DNA of 64,000 nucleotides from Enterococcus mundtii (GTDB taxonomy: Bacteria; Bacillota; Bacilli; Lactobacillales; Enterococcaceae), in assembly GCF_002813755.1 (NCBI RefSeq), contig NZ_CP018061.1, positions 1,912,001 to 1,976,000 of the forward strand. Reading direction: 5' to 3'. Positions 8,277 through 18,615 of the stretch are shown one piece after another. The translations under genes and the position numbers were made by a program. A model generated the notes under the pieces. It saw only the letters and a program-made list of their open reading frames with translations. It did no database searches and had not been told where the DNA came from. Each line of letters begins with the position of its first letter. Positions within the stretch are counted from its first letter, which is position 1.

Positions 8277-9855
8277 AATTTTTATCGCAGAAGATGAACA
8301 TTTGATTCGCGAATCATTGAAGAGGATGATCACTGAATTTTCAACCTTTCTACCCCTGGGCTCTATTAAAGATGCCAGCGATGGCGAACTTGCTTTATCA
8401 ATGATTGCAGAACAAAAACCAGATATCTTGGTGACAGATATTCGTATGCCTTTTATGAATGGGATTGAACTAGCAAATGAAGTAAAAAAACTCTTGCCCG
8501 ATATCCAAATCATTTTTATTAGCGGATATGATGAATTTACTTATGCAAAAGCTGCGATCCAACTTCAAGTAGCTGAGTATTTGTTAAAACCGATCAAACC
8601 TAATGAACTACAAAAGAGTCTAGAACAAATCATCCAAAAATTAGATGCTGTTTCCTTATTGAAACAGTCTAAAGAAACAAATGGCTATTCCTTAGAAGTA
8701 CAAAAAAACTTCTACTTGAATGCTTTATTTAATAATCAATTACTACTTTCAGAAGCAATTGAAGAAGGTCGAAAACTGGAACGTGAAATCGCCGGAAATA
8801 AATATATGGTTCTTTTGATCGCTAATCATACAAATAAATTTTTTTCAGATTATGATGTTTTTCATGAAAAGATGGCCGAGCTATTCGATAACGATAAACA
8901 AATACTTTTTTCTTCCCTTTCTTCACGATTTATCAAACTATTGATTTTTGATCCAAATGAAGATCTATTACAAAAAAAAGCAAATCAAGTCGCATTGCTT
9001 TCTCATAAAACATTAGGTCATACGACAGATGATTTAGTTATCGCAATCGGTTATCCTGTCAAACGAATCAGCGAAATTCCACATAGTTATCAGACTGCTG
9101 TTCATTTGCTCAGTTACTTGAAGATCGATCCTAAAATAAAAATTCTTTCTTATTTAGATTATGAAAAAAAGCTTGGTAATTACGGACAATCTTTTGATCT
9201 AAAAGAATCCATTCGTTTACTAAGAAAAAGCGAAATTTCTTCGTTTGTTGAGAAGTTGGTTAAACAGACCAATCAACATGCCGATCCACTTCTCGTTAGG
9301 CATCTGATCATCAATGAGTTGAATGAATTAGTAACGATACGTCAAAAACAAACCAATCAAGTCGTTTCTTTTACCACTACAGAGGAAATCCCGAACATTC
9401 TGTCAGACACGCCTCTCTTCATCCAATACCTTGAACAAATGATTTACTTTTTAAAAGAAATGGTACTTGAGAATCACATGAATCAATATAAAGAAGTACT
9501 CGAACAATCCGTCACGTATATTGAGAACCACTATTTTGAACCAGAGCTTTCTCTTAAAGAAGTGGCTGATCATGTCCATTTGAGTAGCTCACATTTCAGT
9601 ACGATTTTTTCTCAAGGGATAGGACAAACATTTATTGACTATCTTACTGAACAACGATTGAGCATGGCTAGGCGACTTTTGCGGGAAACCAATTCAAAAC
9701 TATCTGTCATAGCCTCAGAAGTGGGATACAATGATCCAAATTATTTTAGTTCTATTTTTAAGCGAAAAGAAAAAATCTCACCTAAAGAGTATCGAAAAAA
9801 GAAACAAAATAGTGCACATTCTTTACAAGAAAATAATTATCTAGTCAACGAATAA
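8269..9855 (+). CDS. Response regulator with AraC-type DNA-binding domain (YesN family)
   Basis: About 528 residues. An N-terminal receiver domain has the phospho-acceptor Asp57 (ILVTDIRMPFMNG) and the conserved lysine in LLKPIKP. A long middle region of unknown function follows, then two AraC helix-turn-helix motifs at the C-terminus (LSLKEVADHVHLSSSHFSTIF and KLSVIASEVGYNDPNYFSS). I prefer ATG 8269 to the in-frame ATG at 8260, because AGGA lies about nine bases before it. The kinase stop at 8274-8276 overlaps the gene start. Inference: when phosphorylated it activates the divergent chvE operon, as related YesN proteins do for sugar transporters. Confidence 0.9.
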   Translation: MYKIFIAEDEHLIRESLKRMITEFSTFLPLGSIKDASDGELALSMIAEQKPDILVTDIRMPFMNGIELANEVKKLLPDIQIIFISGYDEFTYAKAAIQLQVAEYLLKPIKPNELQKSLEQIIQKLDAVSLLKQSKETNGYSLEVQKNFYLNALFNNQLLLSEAIEEGRKLEREIAGNKYMVLLIANHTNKFFSDYDVFHEKMAELFDNDKQILFSSLSSRFIKLLIFDPNEDLLQKKANQVALLSHKTLGHTTDDLVIAIGYPVKRISEIPHSYQTAVHLLSYLKIDPKIKILSYLDYEKKLGNYGQSFDLKESIRLLRKSEISSFVEKLVKQTNQHADPLLVRHLIINELNELVTIRQKQTNQVVSFTTTEEIPNILSDTPLFIQYLEQMIYFLKEMVLENHMNQYKEVLEQSVTYIENHYFEPELSLKEVADHVHLSSSHFSTIFSQGIGQTFIDYLTEQRLSMARRLLRETNSKLSVIASEVGYNDPNYFSSIFKRKEKISPKEYRKKKQNSAHSLQENNYLVNE

Positions 9856-9967
9856 GCAACAAACCCGCGAAATATTTTTTTCAGTTTAGTCTGAAAAAGT
9901 TGTTACTTTCTTACCTGGACTACTTGCTATAATTATAGAAATAGTGAAAAAAGAAAGGAATACGCGT

Positions 9968-10624
9968 GTGAAAGCAGAAATAAAAAAATTACCTGTGATT
10001 ATTGTTGGAATCATTAGTATTACTGTGGGACTAAATATGTTTTTGCTTCCACATCAAATTGCTTCAGCAGGCGTAGGATCAATTGGTTTTCTTCTAGAAA
10101 TGGTCTTGCTGATCGATCGGACATTGATTGTTTGGGCAATCAATCTAGCGATGCTTTGCTTAGCTTTTATCTTTCTGGAAAGAGCTGTTTTTTTTAAAAC
10201 CCTGATAGGTAGTTTGATATTTCCGATTATTTTAGCACACACACCGACTTTGACAATCACCCAACATTTCCCAATCGCCTTAGTCGCTGGCAGTTTTCTA
10301 TTTAGTCTTGGAATATTCATTCTTTACCAAATCGGTGCCTCAAACGGCGGAGTTACGGTTCCTCCATTGATTTTCAAAAAATATTTTGGGATCGAACATG
10401 CTTTAGGTGTTTTACTGACAAATACCGTGATCATAGTTCTAAACCTTGTGATTCTGGGGGTAAGACAAGCGGTTATCTCTGCCATCTCTATTTATCTCAT
10501 TTCATTTTTCATGAAAAAACTATTACAATTTCAAACTCAATTTTTAGCTATTAAGCCGATTGATTTAGTGAATGAGAGTTCGCCTATTCTAGATGAACAA
10601 ACTAATAAAAACCTAGCAGAATAA
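9968..10624 (+). CDS. YitT/YczE-family membrane protein
   Basis: An integral membrane protein with about five hydrophobic segments and the YitT-type pattern (VGLNMFLLPHQIASAGVGSIGFLLE, then IGASNGGVTVPPLIFKK). It lacks the C-terminal DUF2179 domain that many YitT proteins carry. GTG at 9968 is preferred (218 residues), because AGAAAGGA lies eight bases upstream. An in-frame GTG at 9944 would put the ribosome-binding site inside the gene. The function of the family is not established. It stands alone, with a promoter region of about 110 bp after the response-regulator gene and a strong terminator behind it. Confidence 0.75.
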   Translation: MKAEIKKLPVIIVGIISITVGLNMFLLPHQIASAGVGSIGFLLEMVLLIDRTLIVWAINLAMLCLAFIFLERAVFFKTLIGSLIFPIILAHTPTLTITQHFPIALVAGSFLFSLGIFILYQIGASNGGVTVPPLIFKKYFGIEHALGVLLTNTVIIVLNLVILGVRQAVISAISIYLISFFMKKLLQFQTQFLAIKPIDLVNESSPILDEQTNKNLAE

Positions 10625-10650
10625 ACATTGTGACTAATAGCTATAAGAAA

Positions 10651-10702
10651 ATAACCCATGAAATCCAAAATAGGAAACTATTTCCGGAAGTTCATGGGTT
10701 AT
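10651..10702 (+). terminator. Terminator after the YitT-like gene
   Basis: ATAACCCATGAA (10651-10662) pairs with TTCATGGGTTAT (10691-10702), followed by TTTTAT. It lies 27 bp after the stop codon at 10622-10624. Confidence 0.8.
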
Positions 10703-10765
10703 TTTATATGATTATTTTTATCTATTATTTAATCGGAATGCGTAAATCAAATTGACTACTTCAAA

Positions 10766-10932
10766 ATAAAGCGAGTAGGACATTAGTCCTCTCGCATATT
10801 CTAAAACCGAATAAACGGCGGGAACAGAAGTAACTTCTTTGGAAATAAGGCACCATCTACGAAAATTGTTTTAGTGGATGGTGCCTTATCTTTCGAGGCT
10901 AAACACTTCTGTCCTGAACGCTGACTTATCGA
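10766..10932 (-). repeat. Structured repeat element, copy C
   Basis: Read on the minus strand it begins GGACAGAAGTGTTTAGCCTCG. A long hairpin whose core is AAGGCACCATCCAC follows, then GTTACTTCTGTTCCCGCCGT and TTATTCGGTTTTAGAATATG. It ends in a second small hairpin GCGAG..GGAC-ATTA-GTCC.CTCGC at 10771-10795. The blocks align with copy D at 56764-56930. It fills most of the 338-bp gap between two genes and is noncoding. A further small stem (GGTAAAA...TTTTTACC, 10932-10955) next to it may terminate the surface-protein gene. Confidence 0.75.
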
Positions 10933-10962
10933 GGTAAAAGTATTCTATTTTTACCTTATTTT

Positions 10963-13900
10963 CTACTTTTTATCCTTATTTTCCTCTTTATTTTCTTGTT
11001 CTTCATCTTCCTCTTTGATCACACGTTCGACACGATCTTCATCATTTTGTAATTCACGACGGTTGCGTTTGAACAGTCCGAAGAATCCTGCAAAAGCAAC
11101 AAGTATCCCACCAACAAATTTTCCAAACATACCTGAACTTGAACCAGTCTTAGGTAATTGCTTACCTGAAACATCTTCAGAGTCACTTATCTCTTGTGTG
11201 TTACTCGTTTGGTCATTCGTTTGCTTATTACTAGATAATCCATCATTAGAGCTGTTATCACTTAGTACTTGGTTTCTTGCAACTTGATTATCTGTATCGG
11301 TCGTCTCAGTTGATGTGGTACTACTTAAATCAGTTTCGCCTCCATCACCGGTGCTTAGATTTACCTCTGGTGTTGTCGTACTTGGGTCAGTTTCTCCTCC
11401 ACCAGCGCCTGGGTCTACTTCTGGCGTCGTCATTCCTGGATCGGTTTCGCCTCCCGTGCCTGGGTCTACTTCCGGCGTGCCTGTGCCCGGATCGGTTTCG
11501 CCGCCTCCCGTGCCTGGGTCTACTTCTGGCGTGCCAGTGGCCGGATCAGTTTCTCCGCCCGTACCTGGATCTACTTCTGGCGTACCTGTGCCCGGATTGG
11601 TTTCGCCTCCCGTTCCTGGGTCTACTTCTGGCGTCGTCGTGCCGGGATCGGTTTCGCCTCCCGTACCTGGATCGACTTCTGGCGTACCTGTGCCCGGATC
11701 TGTTTCGCCTCCGGTGCCTGGGTCTACTTCCGGCGTACCTGTGCCCGGATCTGTTTCGCCTCCGGTACCGGGGTCTACTTCTGGTGTGCCTGTGCCCGGA
11801 TTGGTTTCGCCTCCGGTACCTGGATCGACTTCTGGCGTCGTCGTGCCGGGATCTGTTTCGCCACCACCCGTGCCGGGGTCTACTTCTGGTGTGCCTGTGC
11901 CCGGATCTGTTTCGCCTCCCGTTCCTGGGTCTACTTCTGGCGTGGTCGTACCTGGATCTGTTTCGCCTCCTGTGCCGGGATCGGTAGTTTCTCCGCCTGT
12001 TCCTGGATCGACTTCTGGCGTACCTGTGCCCGGATCGGTTTCGCCTCCGGTGCCTGGGTCTACTTCTGGCGTCGTCGTTCCTGGATCTGTTTCGCCTTCA
12101 CCCGTGCCGGGGTCTACTTCTGGCGTAGTCGTGCCGGGATCGGTAGTTTCTCCGCCTGTTCCTGGGGCGACTTCCGGTGTTGTTGTACCTGGATCTGTTT
12201 CGCCTCCTGTGCCCGGATCGGTAGTTTCTCCTCCTGTTCCTGGGTCGACTTCCGGTGTTGTTGTACCTGGATCAGTTTCTCCTCCGGTACCTGGATCGAC
12301 TTCCGGCGTTGTCGTTCCTGGATCTGTTTCTCCGCCTGTGCCGGGGTCTACTTCTGGCGTCGTTGTGCCGGGATCTGTTTCGCCTCCTGTACCTGGATCG
12401 ACTTCTGGTGTGATCGTGCCGGGGTTAATAGGTATTAACGGATCAATCTCTGGCGTGACCGTGTTTAGACTTTTATCTGGTATTACGATATCTAAACCTG
12501 GAATACTTGCTCCTGGTTGACTTGGCAAAATTGGGTTGACAGTTGGAATACCTGCTTCTGGCTTATCTGGAGTCGCTGGTTCTACCTCTGGCGTACCTGT
12601 GCCTGGATCGGTTTCGCCTCCGGTACCTGGGTCTACCTCTGGTGTGCCTGTGCCAGGATCGGTTTCGCCTCCTGTTCCTGGGTCTACTTCTGGCGTCGTC
12701 GTACCTGGATCGGTTTCGCCTCCCGTACCTGGATCTACTTCTGGCGTACCTGTGCCCGGATCGGTTTCGCCTCCCGTGCCTGGGTCTACTTCCGGTGTTG
12801 TCGTTCCGGGATCGGTTTCTCCACCTGTACCTGGGTCTACCTCTGGTGTGCCTGTGCCAGGATCGGTTTCGCCTCCTGTACCTGGGTCTACCTCTGGCGT
12901 ACCTGTGCCCGGATCGGTTTCGCCGCCTCCCGTTCCTGGGTCTACTTCTGGCGTCGTCGTGTCGGGATCGGTTTCGCCTCCGGTACCTGGATCGACTTCC
13001 GGCGTCGTCGTTCCCGGATCGGTTTCTCCGCCCGTACCTGGATCTACTTCTGGTGTGCCTGTGCTCGGATCGGTTTCTCCTCCTGTGCCTGGGTCGACTT
13101 CTGGCGTCGTCGTGCCGGGATCGGTAGTTTCTCCGCCTGTGCCTGGGTCTACTTCTGGCGTCGTCGTGCCGGGATCGGTTTCTCCTCCTGTGCCTGGGTC
13201 TACTTCCGGCGTTGTCGTTCCTGGATCGGTTTCGCCGCCTCCCGTTCCTGGGTCTACTTCTGGCGTCGTCGTGCCGGGATCTGTTTCGCCTCCGGTACCT
13301 GGATCGACTTCCGGCGTACCTGTGCCTGGATCGGTTTCGCCTCCGGTACCTGGGTCTACTTCCGGCGTTGTCGTTCCTGGATCGGTTTCGCCGCCTCCCG
13401 TTCCTGGGTCTACTTCTGGCGTGGTCGTGCCGGGATCGGTTTCGCCACCTCCCGTGCCTGGATCTACTTCCGGCGTCGTCGTTCCTGGATCTGTTTCGCC
13501 ACCTGTGCCGGGATCGGTAGTTTCTCCGCCTGTGCCTGGGTCTACTTCCGGTGTTGTTGTACCTGGATCAGTTTCGCCTCCGGTACCTGGGTCGACTTCT
13601 GGTGTACCTGTGCCTGGATCTGTTTCGCCTCCCGTACCTGGATCTACTTCCGGCGTACCTGTGCCAGGATCTGTTTCTCCGCCTCCCGTACCTGGATCGA
13701 CTTCCGGCGTCGTCGTACCTGGATCGGTTTCGCCGCCTGTTCCTGGGTCTACTTCTGGTGTGCCTGTGCCAGGATCTGTTTCGCCTCCCGTTCCTGGGTC
13801 GACCTCTGGCGTACCTGTGCCTGGATCTGTTTCTCCTCCGGTACCTGGATCGACTTCCGGCGTACCTGTGCCTGTATCGGTTTCTCCACCTGTACCTGGG

Positions 13901-16900
13901 TCTACCTCTGGTGTGCCTGTGCCAGGATCGGTTTCGCCTCCGGTACCTGGGTCTACTTCCGGCGTACCTGTTCCTAGATCTGTTTCTCCGCCCGTGCCTG
14001 GATCTACTTCCGGCGTACCTGTTCCTGGATCGGTTTCTCCGCCTCCCGTGCCTGGGTCTACTTCTGGCGTGGTTGTGCCTGGATCGGTTTCGCCACCTCC
14101 CGTGCCTGGGTCTACTTCCGGCGTACCTGTTCCTGGATCGGTTTCGCCTCCCGTTCCTGGGTCTACTTCTGGTGTGCCTGTGCCCGGATCGGTTTCTCCT
14201 CCTGTGCCTGGGTCTACTTCTGGTGTGGTCGTACCTGGATCTGTTTCGCCTCCCGTTCCTGGGTCTACTTCTGGCGTCGTCGTGCCGGGATCTGTTTCGC
14301 CTCCGGTACCTGGATCGACTTCCGGCGTACCTGTTCCTGGATCTGTTTCGCCTCCGGTACCTGGGTCTACTTCCGGCGTTGTCGTTCCTGGATCTGTTTC
14401 GCCGCCTCCCGTTCCTGGGTCTACCTCTGGTGTGCCTGTTCCTGGATCTGTTTAGCCTCCCGTTCCTGGGTCGACCTCTGGCGTACCTGTGCCCGGATCG
14501 GTTTCTCCTCCGGTACCTGGATCGACTTCCGGCGTACCTGTGCCTGTATCGGTTTCTCCACCTGTACCTGGGTCTACCTCTGGTGTGCCTGTGCCAGGAT
14601 CGGTTTCGCCTCCGGTACCTGGGTCTACTTCCGGCGTACCTGTTCCTAGATCTGTTTCTCCGCCCGTGCCTGGATCTACTTCCGGCGTACCTGTTCCTGG
14701 ATCGGTTTCTCCGCCTCCCGTTCCTGGGTCTACTTCTGGCGTGGTTGTGCCTGGATCGGTTTCGCCACCTCCCGTGCCTGGGTCTACTTCCGGCGTACCT
14801 GTTCCTGGATCGGTTTCGCCTCCCGTTCCTGGGTCTACTTCTGGTGTGCCTGTGCCCGGATCGGTTTCGCCTCCGGTACCTGGGTCTACCTCTGGTGTGC
14901 CTGTTCCTGGATCTGTTTCGCCTCCCGTACCTGGGTCTACTTCTGGCGTGGTCGTACCTGGATCTACTTCCGGCGTACCTGTTCCTGGATCTGTTTCGCC
15001 TCCGGTACCTGGATCGACTTCTGGCGTCGTCGTGCCGGGATCTGTTTCTCCGCCCGTACCTGGATCTACTTCCGGCGTCGTCGTTCCTGGATCGGTTTCG
15101 CCACCTGTGCCGGGATCGGTAGTTTCTCCGCCTGTGCCTGGGTCTACTTCCGGTGTTGTTGTACCTGGATCAGTTTCGCCTCCCGTACCTGGGTCTACCT
15201 CTGGCGTGCCTGTGCCAGGATCTGTTTCTCCGCCTCCCGTACCTGGATCGACTTCCGGCGTCGTCGTACCTGGATCGGTTTCGCCGCCTGTTCCTGGGTC
15301 TACTTCTGGTGTGCCTGTGCCGGGATCGGTAGTTTCGCCTCCACCGGCGCCTGGGTCTACTTCCGGTGTTGTCGTACCTGGGGAAACTTGTGGATTCGTT
15401 GCATCCGGTGTTGTTGCATCTGGTGTGGCCATATCCGTCATTGAGGAAGAAATATAAGCAAATTCTCCACCAATTTGGTAGATATTAAAGTTCGTATCTT
15501 TCACAACGATTGTAAAATCACTGCCACTTCCATTTGCTCCGGTTAAATAGCCAGCATACTGAACTCCATTGACCATGATTGGTTGAGCAACAAACTGATT
15601 ATAAGACACACCGTCTACTGTTATATTGACCGTACTTATAACTGAAGAAAAGTTTGTCTGAGAAACCTGTCCTGTTTTCACAGTTACTGCCGAATTCGCT
15701 GTAATCGTGTGACCACCATACCCACCACCAGAAAACGTCGCTGTCTGATTCCATCCTGCTAATCCAGCTGCGTCTTCGGCAAGATTACCATCGACTGCTC
15801 CACCAGGACTAATACCTGATTGAGAACCACTATACGTTGGCATCGACATTTCATCTGCGTATGCTGTAGTTGAATCAGTGGCTTTTTGCTCGTCTAAACT
15901 AACGGTCACATATTCATATTTCAATGACTCGATCACTTGATCTTTTGCTTGGATTTCATAGTAAGTTGTATTTTCATCCGCTAATTGATCAACGAAATTT
16001 ACTTTTACATTGATATTGGATTCATCTGTATTTAACCAAGAATCTGTGTTCTCAAAACTCCTTACACCGTGCAAGGATAAAGACGTTTTCAAGCTGTCCA
16101 CTGTACTACCGAACTGAACAGGGGAAACCAAGTAATGTCCGTTGATCTCTAAAGGCAATCCATGGGTCGATGAAGAAAACGTGAAGTAACCATCTGCTTG
16201 ATTTTTACCATGATCGGTAGAAATAGACTCATCATGATAAACTGCATAATAGGTACTTCCTTCATAGGTAATTGAAAAATTCTTCTCCATAGCATCTTCA
16301 AAGTCGCTTTTGATTTCATCTGTTAATTTTGCTTGCCCATTTTCTGCTTTCACGTTCAAAGAAAAACCTGTATCGATTTTCATATTTACTAATACTGCAC
16401 CATCATCCGCGGTAAAGTTGGTGCTTTCAGGTTTCGTTTTAGATGAGAAACTTAAGGATTTTTCTCTCGTACTTGCAACTACTTTTGAATCTTTCCAGTT
16501 TGCAGAATCTTCATAAGCCTTTTCTTTGGATTCATATAAATGAGGAGAGACCGTTTTATAATTATCTTGTGAAGTTACCTTTACATTAGGATTTGCTTGG
16601 ATCAATTGCCGATAGCTTGACATTTTCATTACTTGCGCATCACTTGTAGATAAAGTAGAAGTTTGGTAATAAACGTCCGCATCTTTGATTCCCAAAATTT
16701 GTTGGATATCATATGCCGTATGGGTATCACTGACTTTGATCCCTTCTCCTTCATACATAGAAGAAAGTTTTTCTTTACTTGGTAGTTGATCCATTAACTT
16801 AGCTACAAAGCCAGTATTTGTCTTCACACTGCTACTTTGACCTTTTTGTAAGGATTGATTTAATTCATCCACAGAAGTATGTTCAATATCTTGGATGGTC

Positions 16901-17103
16901 TCATCTTCAACAAGTCGCTTTTCGGACAAAGAGGAACTGTCTGCAGAGGCAGAAAGATTTGGAATCGTGACGCCACCGATAAATGCCCCAGCACCAACTG
17001 TCAACAGTGCGCCAGCTTCAATCATTCGCTTTTGTTTTTTTGACATCTCTTTATCTGGTTTATTTAATTTCATTTGATCTTTCTTCTTTGCCATCACGAC
17101 CAC
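10963..17103 (-). pseudogene. Giant repeat-rich LPXTG surface protein gene, interrupted by one in-frame TAA
   Basis: One reading frame runs from about 17103 to 10963 (2,047 codons) and is broken only by TAA at 14452-14454. The N-terminal part has a signal peptide (hydrophobic run to SASAD, about residue 55) and a unique region of roughly 515 residues, then Pro/Gly/Thr/Glu repeats. The C-terminal part has more repeats, LPKTG, a membrane span and a tail of about 40 charged residues. Every comparable unit has GAA (Glu of GGETDP) where the stop lies. As read, the product would be an 883-residue protein without wall anchor; the distal part has no credible start. Possible starts are GTG 17103, ATG 17094 or ATG 17073, all overlapping the upstream gene. 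I do not recognise the unique domain. Confidence 0.85.
11320..15390 (-). repeat. Coding tandem repeats of the surface protein (51/54-bp units)
   Basis: Units encode variants of PEVDPGTGGETDPGTGT (17 residues, 51 bp), with longer forms carrying GGGE or GGETTDPGTGGE inserts. There are two blocks, about 12590-15390 and 11320-12430. They are separated by a non-repeat linker (PATPDKPEAGIPTVNPILP, then an Ile/Pro-rich stretch). Higher-order duplications are visible: rare variants TDTGTGT and TDLGTGT recur exactly 672 bp apart, and another segment recurs 1,602 bp apart. All periods are multiples of three, which keeps the frame. Confidence 0.95.
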
Positions 17104-18514
17104 TCTCTCTTTCTTTTTCCCTAACTAAAGAGGCTAATATTTTTGTAAAACCTAGTGGATTCTTGTAGCCATGTTCAAAAAAGAAATCCGTAAATTCAAT
17201 TTCTGGCACGGTCACGTTTTTTTGGATTGCTAAACTGATGATATTGACATATTGAGAAATATCAACTGTTCCTAGGACCTGCAATCCTAAGATTTTTTTA
17301 GTTTTCTTTTCATAAACAAGATAAATACTTGAATAATGATTTTTTCTACCTTTCTCAATTGGTGAGTATTTGACGATTGATTCATGGACAAACTGACCAC
17401 CACGTTCTAGATAACGATTCTGATAGTGTACCTCTTCTGCGTCATATCCGAATTTTTTTGCTTGATTGAGTGTGATTCCTGTATTCGCAATGGTAAATCC
17501 ATCCATATTGAATTTATACGTTCCTGTGGTCATTGCTACTTCTTGCTTTTTCTCGTGGATATTGACAGCAGCGATCAGCCCTTGACGAAACGCATCGGAA
17601 GCATGGGGATTATAAATATTTTCTTTGGTCAAGTCCATATAAGTCGTAGAGCAATCCCCTACCGCTAAAATCGAATCATCGGTTGTATACATGTACTTAT
17701 CAACGACGATTGCTCCACGGTCACCGGTTTCGACTTGTCCAGCTAATAAGAACGAATTTGGTCGGAAGCCAACAGAAACAAAGACGCCATCTGCACGGAT
17801 AGTCAAATCAGAAGAAGTTTCAACTTCGATTTTAGGTCGGCTCCAGATTTTTTTATCAATTGTATGGTAACTTGTCACTCTAGTACCTAGTAATAGTTGA
17901 ATACCTTCTTCTTCTAGTTGCTTCTCTACTTCGATTGCGGCATTCTCATCCAAATATTTGTCAAGGATTCTTGCATTTGACTGGATCAAAGTGACTTTCA
18001 TTTTTCGTTGCGCTAAGATACGAGCAATTTCTACGCCGACCAGTCCAGCGCCAATCACTACCGCATGATGGGCTTCTGATATAAATTTTTCAATTGCTTC
18101 AGCATCCTTACGCTCTTTCAAAAGAAAAAGTGTCTCATTTAGTTTTCCGCCAGTTGGAGGAAGGTTGGGATACGAGCCCGCAGCCATGATCAATCGGTCA
18201 TAAGATATTTCGTGCTCATGTTGACTTAACACATTTCTAAAATTCAACGTCTTCTTTTTCGCATCGATGTTAGTTACTTCTTTTTGAATGCGTAAATCCA
18301 CTCCTTGAGCAATAATTTCATGCGGTGTTGCATAATTTGCTTGGGAGTGGATATCTTGATGTCCCATCAAAAATAATGGGATTGTTTGAGAGACAAATGT
18401 TATTTCATCTTTTTTTTCAAATACGATTACTTCATCGTCTGGATATTCCTCACGAATACGAAGTGCTGCGGCAATCCCCGCATGGTTCCCTCCAACAATT
18501 ATGATCCTCATCAA
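17060..18514 (-). CDS. FAD/NAD-dependent oxidoreductase of the NADH oxidase/peroxidase family lacking the redox cysteine
   Basis: A 484-residue flavoprotein with an FAD-binding GxGxxA-type start (IIIVGGNHAGIAAALRI), a central NAD site (VVIGAGLVGVEIARIL), a third FAD motif (ILAVGDCSTTYMD) and a dimerisation domain with the usual FTDFFFEHGY C-terminal element. The family's peroxidatic or coenzyme-A-binding cysteine, at position 42 in enterococcal Npr within SFLSCGMQLYL, is Gln43 here (TFVSQTIPLFL). The active-site histidine near residue 10 is kept. It therefore probably cannot form the Cys-sulfenic acid; it may be a different NADH-dependent reductase. Its end overlaps the start of the surface-protein gene by up to 44 bp. 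Confidence 0.85.
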   Translation of the reverse strand: MMRIIIVGGNHAGIAAALRIREEYPDDEVIVFEKKDEITFVSQTIPLFLMGHQDIHSQANYATPHEIIAQGVDLRIQKEVTNIDAKKKTLNFRNVLSQHEHEISYDRLIMAAGSYPNLPPTGGKLNETLFLLKERKDAEAIEKFISEAHHAVVIGAGLVGVEIARILAQRKMKVTLIQSNARILDKYLDENAAIEVEKQLEEEGIQLLLGTRVTSYHTIDKKIWSRPKIEVETSSDLTIRADGVFVSVGFRPNSFLLAGQVETGDRGAIVVDKYMYTTDDSILAVGDCSTTYMDLTKENIYNPHASDAFRQGLIAAVNIHEKKQEVAMTTGTYKFNMDGFTIANTGITLNQAKKFGYDAEEVHYQNRYLERGGQFVHESIVKYSPIEKGRKNHYSSIYLVYEKKTKKILGLQVLGTVDISQYVNIISLAIQKNVTVPEIEFTDFFFEHGYKNPLGFTKILASLVREKERESGRDGKEERSNEIK

Positions 18515-18585
18515 CTGCCTCCTTCATTAATAAAAGCATGCTATAAAAAATACATACGGTTATTTTTAATCTACTATTTATATAA

Positions 18586-18615
18586 ATTATATCACTTAGA
18601 AAGACTAGTTGTCAG
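18586..18615 (-). promoter_or_regulatory. Promoter of the flavoprotein/surface-protein genes
   Basis: On the minus strand CTGACA (18615-18610) and TATAAT (18591-18586) are separated by 18 bp. The -10 is a perfect consensus and lies about 70 bp upstream of the flavoprotein start at 18514. Confidence 0.6.

Noticed and set aside
10963..12528. Distal part of the surface-protein frame as an independent gene starting with TTG at 12528
   Set aside because: The start lies in the middle of a continuing frame, has no ribosome-binding site or signal peptide, and the same frame extends upstream to 14451.
11320..15390. Regular 51/54-bp repeats resembling a CRISPR array
   Set aside because: The repeats are coding, degenerate and without unique spacers, and no cas genes are near.
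11277..15457. Very long open frames on the plus strand across the surface-protein repeats (up to 639 codons, several frames)
   Set aside because: They are mirror images of the coding repeats: unit length is a multiple of three and the units lack stops on the other strand. They have no ribosome-binding sites and only low-complexity translations.
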